Source: an uncultured Oscillospiraceae bacterium (GTDB taxonomy: Bacteria > Bacillota > Clostridia > Oscillospirales > Oscillospiraceae). Taken from it: 62,912 nucleotides of DNA. The notes beneath the pieces are model-generated. The model made no database searches. It was not told where the DNA came from and worked only from the letters and a program-made list of their open reading frames with translations. A program made the position numbers and the translations under genes. The stretch covers positions 1-62,912 of the forward strand of contig CAAEUZ010000091.1 in assembly GCA_900759385.1 (NCBI GenBank). The letters are read 5' to 3'. The first letter of the stretch is position 1. Each line of letters begins with the position of its first letter. This document shows, piece after piece, positions 35,941 to 43,589 of this stretch.

Positions 35941-36972
35941 ATGCCGTTATTTGATAAAGACATAGCCCTGGACATGGGCACGACCCGAGTTATGCTCTAC
36001 CTGCGCGGCAAGGGCGTCGCCCTGCGCGAGCCCACGCTTGTGGCGGTGGACAAGTTCTCCGGCAAGCTCCTAAAGGTCGGCGAGGAAGCGCAGAAGATGC
36101 TCGGCCGCACCCCGGCCAGCATCGTGCCCATCCAGCCCATCGTGGGCGGCGTCATCTCCGACTACGACATGACCGTCGCCATGCTGCGCGAGCTCATGAA
36201 GCGCGTTACCAGCCTTAGCCTCTTCAAGCCGCGCGTGCTGGTCTGCGTGCCCGGCAGCATCACCGGCGTGGAGGAGCGCGCCGTCATCGACGCCGTCACC
36301 GAGGCCGGCGCCCGCAAGGTCTACCTGGTAGAGAGCGCCGTCGCCACCGCTTACGGAGCCGGGCTCGACGTCAGCAAGCCGGACGGCCACCTTATCATCG
36401 ACATCGGCGGCGGCACCACCGAGACCGCCGTCGTCTCCCTGGGCGGCGTGGCCGAGTGCGAGAGCATCAAGACCGCCGGCGACGCCTATGACGAGGCCAT
36501 AATCCGTTACATCCGCCGCCGCCACAACGTACTGGTGGGCGAAAAGACGGCCGAGGAAGTCAAGATGAGCATCGGCTGCGTAATCCCCCGCCCCGACACC
36601 GGCGTTGAGGAGGTCAAGGGCCGTGACCTGGTCACCGGCCTGCCCAAGACTGTCAAGATCAGCTCCGCCGAGCTGGCCGAGGTCCTGCTCGAGCCCACGC
36701 GGGAGATACTCGAGAGCGTGCACCTCGTGCTGGAGCGCACGCCGCCCGAGCTGGTGGCCGACATCTCCCAGAACGGCATCATCATGTCCGGAGGCGGCAG
36801 CCTGATCTACGGTATCGACCGCCTCGTGGAGCGTGACACCGGCATACGTACGGTTGTCGTCGATGACCCCGTCTCCTGCGCCGCCTACGGCGCCGGCAAG
36901 CTGCTCACACGCCTGAACGACATGGACGAGGGTATGGTCAACTTTGCCCGCAAACGTATGCTGAGGAGCTGA
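35941..36972 (+). CDS. MreB/Mbl family rod-shape actin homologue
   Basis: The 343-residue protein is a bacterial actin: DMGTTRVMLYLRGKGVALRE (phosphate 1 region), DIGGGTTETAVVSLGG (phosphate 2) and SGGGSLIYGIDRL (adenosine region). It forms membrane-associated filaments that guide peptidoglycan synthesis. Neither mreC nor mreD follows; a terminator comes right after, so this is a stand-alone paralogue, more like Mbl or MreBH in arrangement than the mreBCD operon. Gene symbol withheld because the paralogue cannot be told. Confidence 0.93.
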   Translation: MPLFDKDIALDMGTTRVMLYLRGKGVALREPTLVAVDKFSGKLLKVGEEAQKMLGRTPASIVPIQPIVGGVISDYDMTVAMLRELMKRVTSLSLFKPRVLVCVPGSITGVEERAVIDAVTEAGARKVYLVESAVATAYGAGLDVSKPDGHLIIDIGGGTTETAVVSLGGVAECESIKTAGDAYDEAIIRYIRRRHNVLVGEKTAEEVKMSIGCVIPRPDTGVEEVKGRDLVTGLPKTVKISSAELAEVLLEPTREILESVHLVLERTPPELVADISQNGIIMSGGGSLIYGIDRLVERDTGIRTVVVDDPVSCAAYGAGKLLTRLNDMDEGMVNFARKRMLRS

Positions 36973-36995
36973 TTTTCCCGTCTTCTTCCACAACA

Positions 36996-37036
36996 CGCGC
37001 ACGGGACGGCTAAGGTGCCGTCCCGAGCGCGTTTAT
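36996..37036 (+). terminator. Intrinsic terminator of the mreB paralogue
   Basis: CGCGCACGGGACGGC (36996-37010) pairs with GCCGTCCCGAGCGCG (37017-37031) with one bulge or mismatch and a 6-nt loop, followed by TTTATTCTT. Confidence 0.85.
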
Positions 37037-37199
37037 TCTTGTTCTCGTCCGGTATTTTTTGCCTCTGTGCGAGAGAATTTACACATTGTTTACCATTTTG
37101 AGTAACATCCTTAGTGTAATTGTGGTTGCTTTTAGTGTTTGGTGGTAGTAGAATTACAATACTGCGATTTTTACACTATGGCGACTGGGGAAGGTATTC

Positions 37200-38063
37200 A
37201 TGAGTAAAACTGCTATAGTCACCGACAGCAACAGCGGCATCTCAGTTGATGAAGCCGGCCGTCTGGGGGCCTTTCTTGTACCCATGCCGTTTTTTATAGA
37301 CGGCGAGCTCTATTACGAGGGCCGCACTCTCACTCAGGCGGGATTCTACAGGCGCATGGCTGACGGTGCCGAAATCACCACCTCCCAACCCACGCCCGGC
37401 GATGTACTCATGCTCTGGGATGAGGTGCTCGAGAGCTACGACGAGCTGGTCTACATACCGATGTCCAGCGCACTCAGCGGCTCGTGTGCCACAGCGACTG
37501 CCCTGGCGGAGGATTATGACGGACATGTCCACGTGGTGGACAACCAGCGCATATCCGCCACCCAGCGTGCCAGCGTGCTGGACGCCCTGGCCATGGCCGA
37601 GGCGGGCCTCAGCGCAGCGGAGATCACCGAGGTGCTGCTGCGCGAAAAGCTCGAGGCCAGCATATACATCACGGTGGACACGCTCAGGTACCTCAAAAAG
37701 GGCGGGCGCATAACCCCCGCCGCGGCCGCTCTGGGCACCGTTCTCGGCATAAAGCCCGTGCTGCAGATACAGGGTGACAAGCTGGACGCTCTCACCATGG
37801 CTCACGGCCTGAAAATGGCCAAGCGTCAGATGCTCGATGCGCTCGAGCGCGACCTTGAGACCCGCTTTGCCGGTAAACGGGGCGTGTATGTCGAGGCCGC
37901 CTACACATGTTCCGACGAGGAAGCACAGTCCTGGGCCGAGGAGATACGCGCGCGCTTCGGCGACCGCTTTGACGGTTATATAGCGCCGCTCTCGCTCTCG
38001 GTGGCCTGCCACACCGGTCCTGGCGCTTACGGCGTCGGCTGTATCAAGAAGGCCGAGTGGTAA
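37200..38063 (+). CDS. DegV family fatty-acid-binding protein
   Basis: The 287-residue protein begins AIVTDSNSGIS, the DegV signature, and has TSQPTPGDV and PMSSALSGSC, the residues that bind the fatty-acid carboxylate, and LRYLKKGGRI. DegV/FakB proteins present fatty acids to the FakA kinase; no fakA is nearby. The 170 bp before it are unusually AT-rich for this window and contain a TACAAT (37155-37160), but I see no convincing -35. Confidence 0.9.
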   Translation: MSKTAIVTDSNSGISVDEAGRLGAFLVPMPFFIDGELYYEGRTLTQAGFYRRMADGAEITTSQPTPGDVLMLWDEVLESYDELVYIPMSSALSGSCATATALAEDYDGHVHVVDNQRISATQRASVLDALAMAEAGLSAAEITEVLLREKLEASIYITVDTLRYLKKGGRITPAAAALGTVLGIKPVLQIQGDKLDALTMAHGLKMAKRQMLDALERDLETRFAGKRGVYVEAAYTCSDEEAQSWAEEIRARFGDRFDGYIAPLSLSVACHTGPGAYGVGCIKKAEW

Positions 38064-38098
38064 TTTTACAAAAGAAATTGAAATATGAATTGTCAAGC

Positions 38099-38134
38099 GG
38101 AGAGGCGTCGCGTGAGCGGCGCCTCTCCAGTTTT
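38099..38134 (+). terminator. Intrinsic terminator of degV
   Basis: GGAGAGGCGTCGC (38099-38111) pairs with GCGGCGCCTCTCC (38116-38128) over 13 bp with one G-U and a 4-nt GTGA loop, then AGTTTT. Confidence 0.85.
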
Positions 38135-38234
38135 GACCCGGATTCTCCCATGGCTGCAGGAGTGGATGCAGCGGCCGTTTATCCTTATGATTCAAAATGC
38201 TTCCGCAGCGAGCCACCGTGAAGCCTCCAAAGGG

Positions 38235-38726
38235 CTAAAGCCTCCCTGCAAGGGATACCTCGCTGATTTCTTCCCACTGCAATGCTGCCGCGATGGCGTC
38301 TGTCAGCTCCCTCACCGGCTCGCCGGTGAAGAGCCCCATTGTGTAGTCGCGGTTATCCATATCGCGCACGAAGCCGCTGTCCATGAGTATGAAGCCGCCC
38401 AGCAGCTCTCCGCCGCCGTAGAACCACAGCGTCACGCTGCGTCCTCCCGTACCGTCGGGGTATCTCAAGGTGCGGTGGCAGCTCTCGCCTGAGAGCAGCG
38501 CCGCCACGGCCTCGAACTCGGGCGTACCGCGCTCGAGCGTATGGTCCTCGGACACAACCCACAGCCTGGGGCTGCCCGCCTCGCCGCTCAGGCCATCGTC
38601 CGTCCTGACAACAACTATCTGCTCCGCCGCATCTACATATTCGTCCAGCGCCACCGGCCAGAACATATACACAGCCACCGCCGCCGCGGCCGCGGCCAGC
38701 AGCAGGGCGATGAGTTTTCCCCTCAT
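38235..38726 (-). CDS. Exported or membrane-anchored protein, paralogue of the upstream gene
   Basis: The 163-residue product has an N-terminal signal anchor (RGKLIALLLAAAAAAVAVYMFWP) split around Ala-rich residues 7-20 and a soluble extracellular domain. It shares with the gene before it the pattern TLE-G-EF-A-LLSG-R-LR, so they are tandem paralogues. The ATG at 38726 overlaps the upstream stop (ATGA). I do not recognise a catalytic motif; function unknown. Confidence 0.7.
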   Translation of the reverse strand: MRGKLIALLLAAAAAAVAVYMFWPVALDEYVDAAEQIVVVRTDDGLSGEAGSPRLWVVSEDHTLERGTPEFEAVAALLSGESCHRTLRYPDGTGGRSVTLWFYGGGELLGGFILMDSGFVRDMDNRDYTMGLFTGEPVRELTDAIAAALQWEEISEVSLAGRL

Positions 38727-39178
38727 TCTACCAACTCCCTTACAGCGTCTATAAGCGCGTTCACTTCTTTGGCCGAGCCTGAGCCGACGGCGCAGCTCAC
38801 GCCGTCCATCCTTATGCGTCCCCAGCACATATCTGCCTCACAGGCGCGCTCTCCGCCGGCATCGTAGAGCCTGACGTCAACCTCGAACGGCCCGTAATCC
38901 GGCACCGTATCCCGGAGCGCGCGGCGGAGCTGCACGCCGGAGAGCAGCTCGACAAGCGCATCGAACTCCTCCGCCCCGCTCTCGAGCGTGCAACTCTCGC
39001 TGTAAATGTGCGGGATCAGGTCGCCGTCATATTTCAACTCCCAGCCGTAATTGTGCACGATGTGGAGCCGCGCCGAAACCGCGCCGGAGGTGTCCAGCCG
39101 CACAGGCTGAAACACATGGACGGCTGCGGCGGCGAGCAGGGCGGCGCAGGCGCCGCATATAATCAGCCGTTTTTTCAC
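38723..39178 (-). CDS. Exported or membrane-anchored protein, first of a paralogous pair
   Basis: The 151-residue product has an N-terminal hydrophobic signal (about 4-20), then a soluble domain with CTLESGAEEFDALVELLSG near residue 63-81, matching the second copy. A GTG at 39178 is the start, with GGGGG of a hairpin arm as the only Shine-Dalgarno candidate. The two genes form a two-gene unit and differ in their central loop. Function unknown. Confidence 0.68.
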   Translation of the reverse strand: MKKRLIICGACAALLAAAAVHVFQPVRLDTSGAVSARLHIVHNYGWELKYDGDLIPHIYSESCTLESGAEEFDALVELLSGVQLRRALRDTVPDYGPFEVDVRLYDAGGERACEADMCWGRIRMDGVSCAVGSGSAKEVNALIDAVRELVE

Positions 39179-39185
39179 GCAAACA

Positions 39186-39211
39186 CCCCCGGATAATTAT
39201 ATATCCGGGGG
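39186..39211 (-). terminator. 10-bp hairpin between the epimerase-like gene and the paralogous pair
   Basis: CCCCCGGATA (39186-39195) and TATCCGGGGG (39202-39211) pair perfectly with a 6-nt loop. It could terminate the TSUP-epimerase unit, but no T-run follows on the minus strand. Its 3' arm holds the only plausible Shine-Dalgarno for the gene starting at 39178, and the loop region contains TATAAT. Confidence 0.45.
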
Positions 39212-39244
39212 CGCTTCGTTTCCAGTTAAATGTATGTAAAGCGT

Positions 39245-40015
39245 TCAGCCCAGGGCTATTTTCAGCGTACGTGCGAACGTTTCGCCGGGTGCGAGCGCGG
39301 TGACGCCGGGGCGGTCGAACATCCCGCCGCTGCCTGGGTAGCCGCTCCACGGCTCGATGCAGGCGAAGGGCGTCTCGCCGCTTGCGCCCCAGAGCAGGAC
39401 GTAGGGATAGCCCTCCGTCGCAACGGTGACGCTGTGCCCGTCAGGCCGCTCCAGGCGGAACCACGCGGACTCGGGCGCGGCGAGGTCTATGCTACCGCCG
39501 TCGAACAGCCCGGGGACTATGGCCAGCGCGTCCGACCCGTCCGGCATGTCCGCCTTTTCCGCGCGTATCACGCTCCCCGCCGGGGCGATGAAGCCCGGGT
39601 GGAAGCCGAATTGAAGCGGCATGGTCTCCGCGCCGGTGTTCGTTATCTCATACGTCAGCGCGAGCGTGCAGCCGTCCAGCGCATAGCGCGCCGTCAGCTC
39701 AAACGGCCACGGCCAGCGCGCGTCGCCCTCGCCCACGCGCAGGGCGAAAGCTAGCGTGTCCCCGCTGCGCTCTGCAAGCTCGTGCTCGCTCTCGCGCACG
39801 AAGCCATGGCGGCCGGCGGCGTAGGTCCTGCCCGCGTGCCCGAACGCTCCGCCCTCCACGGCGCCGCACCAGGGACAGCAGACGGGCGCGCTCCAGCCCC
39901 AGGCGTCGCCGCCCGGCCAGAGGTAGTCGGTGTCCTTGTACTTCAGCGCGCGGAGCTGAGCGCCCCGCGTGTCTACGCGCGCCGTCAGCGCGCCGGATGT
40001 AATCACATATTCCAT
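39245..40015 (-). CDS. Aldose 1-epimerase (LacX/GalM-like) family protein
   Basis: The 256-residue protein has the shortened GalM fold of LacX-type epimerases: DYLWPGGDAWGWSAPVCCP near the N-terminus, RHGFVRESE with a candidate catalytic His, and FGFHPGFIAP with the second conserved His. Such proteins interconvert sugar anomers. The ATG at 40015 lies 5 nt after the TSUP stop; no clear Shine-Dalgarno, suggesting translational coupling. Actual sugar unknown. Confidence 0.85.
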   Translation of the reverse strand: MEYVITSGALTARVDTRGAQLRALKYKDTDYLWPGGDAWGWSAPVCCPWCGAVEGGAFGHAGRTYAAGRHGFVRESEHELAERSGDTLAFALRVGEGDARWPWPFELTARYALDGCTLALTYEITNTGAETMPLQFGFHPGFIAPAGSVIRAEKADMPDGSDALAIVPGLFDGGSIDLAAPESAWFRLERPDGHSVTVATEGYPYVLLWGASGETPFACIEPWSGYPGSGGMFDRPGVTALAPGETFARTLKIALG

Positions 40016-40020
40016 ATCAA

Positions 40021-40809
40021 TCACACAAAACACATGGCCAGATTATAGCAGCTTATCACGGTGATAACCGCCATAATCACGAGGAAAAGCCGGTCGACGC
40101 CCTTGTTGGTCAGCCTGGCGCTGATGCTCCTGCCCAGTATGCCGCCGAGCACGCCGCCGATGCACATCGCTATGAGCACCAGCCAGTCGAACTCCGGCAC
40201 CGTGCCGCGCACGAGCGTGTTCAGGAAGCTCGCCGCCTGCGAGAACAGTATAACGTAGAGCGAGTTGAGCGCCGCCGTCTTGGAGTCCATCGAGAAGAAG
40301 TAGTACAGCACCGCGAGGTTTATCGGTCCTCCGCCTATGCCCAAAAAGGCGCTGAGCAGGCCGAGCGTGAGGCCGATTATCACGCAGGCCGCGGCGTTGT
40401 GCACGTTCTTCGTCTTTATCTTGGCTCGGTTGAGCGTGTATATGAACACGCCGACGGTCAGCAGTATCATCATGATCTGCTGCACAATGTCGACGGTCAC
40501 GCCGCCGGCGGAGCGCACCAGCTCGAATATCTCCTTGCCCAGTATGCCGCCCACGGCCGCGCCCACGGCCAGCAGCGTGCCGCGCCGCTTCTCAACCTTG
40601 ACGGAGCCGCCGCGCGAGCGCAGCATGCTCGTGGCTGTCATGGCCAGCACCGTGCAGCCGGACAGAAAGCTCACCGTGGCGACGCCCATGCCGGACACCG
40701 CGTCGAGGACGGGCTTGATTATCACGCCGCCGCCCACGCCGCTTATGCCGCCCGCGGTCGTCGCCGCGAGGCATATCAGGAAAAACAGTACAGCTTGCAG
40801 CAAAAGCAT
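40021..40809 (-). CDS. TSUP (TauE/SafE) family membrane permease
   Basis: The 262-residue protein has about eight membrane helices in two repeats, with the family motifs GGISGVGGGVIIKP near the start and SAFLGIGGGPINL at the start of the second half. TSUP proteins export or import sulfonates, sulfite or sulfoacetate. Start is uncertain: ATG at 40809 is chosen (GAGGTG beside it), with TTG 40803 and GTG 40830 as alternatives. Confidence 0.85.
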   Translation of the reverse strand: MLLLQAVLFFLICLAATTAGGISGVGGGVIIKPVLDAVSGMGVATVSFLSGCTVLAMTATSMLRSRGGSVKVEKRRGTLLAVGAAVGGILGKEIFELVRSAGGVTVDIVQQIMMILLTVGVFIYTLNRAKIKTKNVHNAAACVIIGLTLGLLSAFLGIGGGPINLAVLYYFFSMDSKTAALNSLYVILFSQAASFLNTLVRGTVPEFDWLVLIAMCIGGVLGGILGRSISARLTNKGVDRLFLVIMAVITVISCYNLAMCFV

Positions 40810-40845
40810 CACCTCATAGGCGCAAAACACGCCGTAATCTCGTAT

Positions 40846-40874
40846 ATTCTATTCCACAGCGCCGGATTTGTAAA
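40846..40874 (-). promoter_or_regulatory. Sigma-A promoter of the TSUP-epimerase unit
   Basis: Minus-strand TTTACA (40874-40869, 5/6), 17-nt spacer, TAGAAT (40851-40846, 5/6). It lies between the terminator hairpin of the large operon and the TSUP start. Confidence 0.7.
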
Positions 40875-40890
40875 GCGCGCCGGTCAGAAT

Positions 40891-40926
40891 AGGCACGGGC
40901 TCCCGTTTTGAACGGAGTCCGTGCCT
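40891..40926 (-). terminator. Hairpin ending the HK-RR-nagBA-fba-tpi-larA-pfp operon
   Basis: AGGCACGGGCTCC (40891-40903) and GGAGTCCGTGCCT (40914-40926) pair over 13 bp including one G-U, with a 10-nt loop. It begins 19 bp after the pfp stop. The tail on the minus strand is ATTCTG, so termination may be partial. Confidence 0.6.
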
Positions 40927-40944
40927 GGTTTCATCTGTTCCGGC

Positions 40945-42105
40945 TCACCGCAGCGACACAAAGCGGGTGTCGTACTCGCCTATCAGCGGCAGGCAGTAGG
41001 CGCGGAATTCGTCCGTCACGCCGCCCGGGGTTATCCACTCGAGCGGGAAGGTCTTCTCCGCGTTGGCCACCTGCTCCAGCGGCACGAGGATGGTCTCGCT
41101 CCTGTATCCGCCGTCGCGCTCGCTCCTGAAGCCGACCATGTAGCCGGTCTGACCCTCGACGGCGCTCCTGACGGCGGTGGCTCCGGCGAGTTCGGCCTCG
41201 TCGCGGTCAATCTCGCTCATGAGGGCGACGGAAGTGCGGCCCAGCAGGCCGGGCTTCTCGCTGCGGGACTTGATGCCCGTCTCGTTCATTATCATGTCGG
41301 AGAGGGTCTGCGCCGCGCCGCCGGGCACCTTGTGGCCGAAGCCGTCCACGATGCCGCTGTCGGCCACCGGCGCTCCGCCGGCGTAGTGTATACCCTCGCT
41401 GACGGTGACCAGCAGACCGCGGCCTTTCGCCCACTTCTCCTTGACGGCGGCGAGGAACTCGTCCTTGTCGAAGTCCGTCTCGGGCAGGTAGACCAGGTGC
41501 TCGCAGGGCATCAGGTCGGTGAACAGAGCGCTGGCGGCGGTTATCCAGCCGGCGTTGCGGCCCATCATTTCCATGACCACAACGTGGATGGGCAGGGCTG
41601 CGGCGTCCTGCGCTATCTCCAGGGCGCTGGCGGCTGCGTACTTGGCCGCGCTGCCAAAGCCCGGGCAGTGGTCGGTGACGGCGAGGTCGTTGTCTATGGT
41701 CTTGGGTATGCCTATGACACGCAGCTCATAGCCGCTCTTGACGGCGAGCTGATACACCTTGTTGCAGGTGTCCATGGAGTCGTTGCCGCCGTTGTAGAAG
41801 AAGTAGCGGATGTTGAACTTTTTGAAGCACTCGAGCACCGCCGGGTAGTCGGCGTCGGTGAGCTTCCGGCGGCAGGAGCCGATGGCGGAAGCGGGAGTGC
41901 GCGCGAGCAGGTCGAGCTGCTCGTCCGGCACCACACCGAGGTCGATGAGGTCGCCGGCGAGGATGCCCTCAGCGCCGAAGCGCGCGCCGTAGACGGTCTC
42001 GATCTCCGCGTGCTTTTTCGCCTCGCGTACCGCGCCGAGCAGGGAGCTGTTGATTACCGGGGTGGGACCGCCGCCGTGGGCGATCAGCATATTTCCTTTC
42101 AGCAT
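40945..42105 (-). CDS. pfp: 6-phosphofructokinase, PPi-dependent type
   Basis: Phosphorylates fructose-6-phosphate; the 386-residue protein looks like a PPi-dependent PFK, with YNGGNDSMDT in the nucleotide/PPi-site position, PKTIDNDL (Lys instead of the Gly of ATP-type PGTIDND) and MMGRNAGWIT. The ATG at 42105 follows AAGGAGG. A longer reading frame upstream is a shadow of the LarA gene. Last gene of a putative eight-gene operon, 14 nt after the LarA homologue. PPi versus ATP use is inferred from the motifs. Confidence 0.9.
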   Translation of the reverse strand: MLKGNMLIAHGGGPTPVINSSLLGAVREAKKHAEIETVYGARFGAEGILAGDLIDLGVVPDEQLDLLARTPASAIGSCRRKLTDADYPAVLECFKKFNIRYFFYNGGNDSMDTCNKVYQLAVKSGYELRVIGIPKTIDNDLAVTDHCPGFGSAAKYAAASALEIAQDAAALPIHVVVMEMMGRNAGWITAASALFTDLMPCEHLVYLPETDFDKDEFLAAVKEKWAKGRGLLVTVSEGIHYAGGAPVADSGIVDGFGHKVPGGAAQTLSDMIMNETGIKSRSEKPGLLGRTSVALMSEIDRDEAELAGATAVRSAVEGQTGYMVGFRSERDGGYRSETILVPLEQVANAEKTFPLEWITPGGVTDEFRAYCLPLIGEYDTRFVSLR

Positions 42106-42119
42106 TGCGCGCCTCCTTA

Positions 42120-43580
42120 TCACACCGTGCTCAGGTCGTCGTCGGCCATGCAGAGGTGGACGGCGCCGAGCTTGAAGGTCTGCGGCAGGGCGAGGATATG
42201 CGGGTTGGGGCCGGTGAACTTGCGCTTGGCGTCCTCCAGCGCCTCCTCGAAGGTGGCGCGGGTCTTGAGGCCCATGCCGCGCGCGATGCCCGGCTCCTGC
42301 GCGCCGACGATGTAGATCGCCGCCGTGTTCATCTCGGCGATGTGGCCGCAACTCATCATGGAGAAGCCGTGGAAGGGGTGGAAGGCGTTTGCGAAGCGGT
42401 ACTTGCGGATGTACTCCTCGTTCGTGGCAAAGTACTCGCCGTAGCGGTCCATGTCGGGCAGGATCTGCATGTAGTCGTGCTGGAACATGTTGTACAGCTC
42501 GCGCAGGTAGGGCCAGCGCTCGTCGTGGAAGTAGCCGTTGCAGATGCTGGAGCAGATGATAACGCAGTTCTCCTTCATCACGCGCTTGTGGCGGATGACC
42601 TGGGCGCTGAGGGCCTGCATCATCTGGATGGGGTTGGTGCCCATGCCGTTGCCGTAGTGGAAGTCCTGCGGCATGCCGAACACCATGATGTCGTACTTCT
42701 CCTTGGCATAGGGGACGTAGGTGCGCTTGTTGGCGACCTCCCAGCTGGCAGGCTGCATGACGGCCGCGTAGCCGCTGAAGATGGCTATCTGGCGGGAGTA
42801 GGTGTCGAGCACTGCGTCGCAGCAGAAGAAGGGGTGGCCCATCTTCTCCTCCATGTGCATGCCTATCTGGTCGAACTTGGTGCGCATCAGGCTGTGGCCG
42901 CTTACCGGGGTGAAGTCCGCGCGGTGCATGACCTTGGGCACATGGTGGCTGGCAATGCTTCTCCAGTGGGTGATGCCGGTGGCGCAGTGCTTGTAGCCGC
43001 CCGAGTAGCCGCCGTAGGGGTTGCCCTGGGTGTGGCCGATGAGGATGGGGATGTCGCACTCATAGACGTACTTGTTCATCAGCACCGGATCGCCCGCGCA
43101 GGTGACGCCCAGGTCGACCATGTGCTCATAGTCCTCGCTGTCGTGGCTGGTGAGCTGTCCTGAGTAGTAGAACTCGTTAAAGAGCTCGTCGCCGAGTATC
43201 TTCTTCATCTCGGGCACGGTGGCGCGCGGGTGCAGGCCGTTGGAGATGAGCAGGAGGATGTCCTTCTTCTCCACGCCCGCGGCGTAGAGCTCGTCCAGGC
43301 AGGCGCGGATGCTCACCTTGCGGTGGCTGGTTGCCTGCACGCCGCCCTTGACGATATCGGGGATAACGAAGACGACCGTCTTACCCGGGCCAGCCAGCTC
43401 GCGCAGCGGCGGCATGCCCAGCGGGTGGCGGATGCTCTCCAGCGTGGCATTATAGAGCGTGTCCCAGTCCTGGGGCAGGCACTCGGGATCCGGCACGGTG
43501 GTGCCGGGGATAAATACGTCGGTGTTGTCGGGCAGCTCGGCGCTCATCAGGCCGTTGCCGTATTCAAAATCAAGCTTCAT
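42120..43580 (-). CDS. LarA-family (nickel-pincer nucleotide) racemase/epimerase homologue
   Basis: The 486-residue protein matches the LarA/DUF2088 family of 2-hydroxyacid racemases and epimerases. Equivalents of the lactate racemase active site can be placed: Asp75 in IPDIV, His117 in GLHPRAT, His183 in IGHTQG, Lys197 in SGGYKH (the lysine that binds the Ni-pincer cofactor) and His212 or 213 in IASHH. It lacks the Arg of the LarA DHTRP motif, so the substrate probably differs from lactate. No larB, larC or larE is in the window. Encoded between tpi and pfp with gaps of 9 and 14 nt. Confidence 0.82.
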   Translation of the reverse strand: MKLDFEYGNGLMSAELPDNTDVFIPGTTVPDPECLPQDWDTLYNATLESIRHPLGMPPLRELAGPGKTVVFVIPDIVKGGVQATSHRKVSIRACLDELYAAGVEKKDILLLISNGLHPRATVPEMKKILGDELFNEFYYSGQLTSHDSEDYEHMVDLGVTCAGDPVLMNKYVYECDIPILIGHTQGNPYGGYSGGYKHCATGITHWRSIASHHVPKVMHRADFTPVSGHSLMRTKFDQIGMHMEEKMGHPFFCCDAVLDTYSRQIAIFSGYAAVMQPASWEVANKRTYVPYAKEKYDIMVFGMPQDFHYGNGMGTNPIQMMQALSAQVIRHKRVMKENCVIICSSICNGYFHDERWPYLRELYNMFQHDYMQILPDMDRYGEYFATNEEYIRKYRFANAFHPFHGFSMMSCGHIAEMNTAAIYIVGAQEPGIARGMGLKTRATFEEALEDAKRKFTGPNPHILALPQTFKLGAVHLCMADDDLSTV

Positions 43581-43589
43581 GCTTTGTCC

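Noticed and set aside
40945..43059. 704-residue fusion of a long N-terminal region to phosphofructokinase
   Set aside because: The first ~318 residues are an out-of-frame reading of the LarA-family gene, with low-complexity His/Arg/Pro composition. The true start is ATG 42105 with AAGGAGG.
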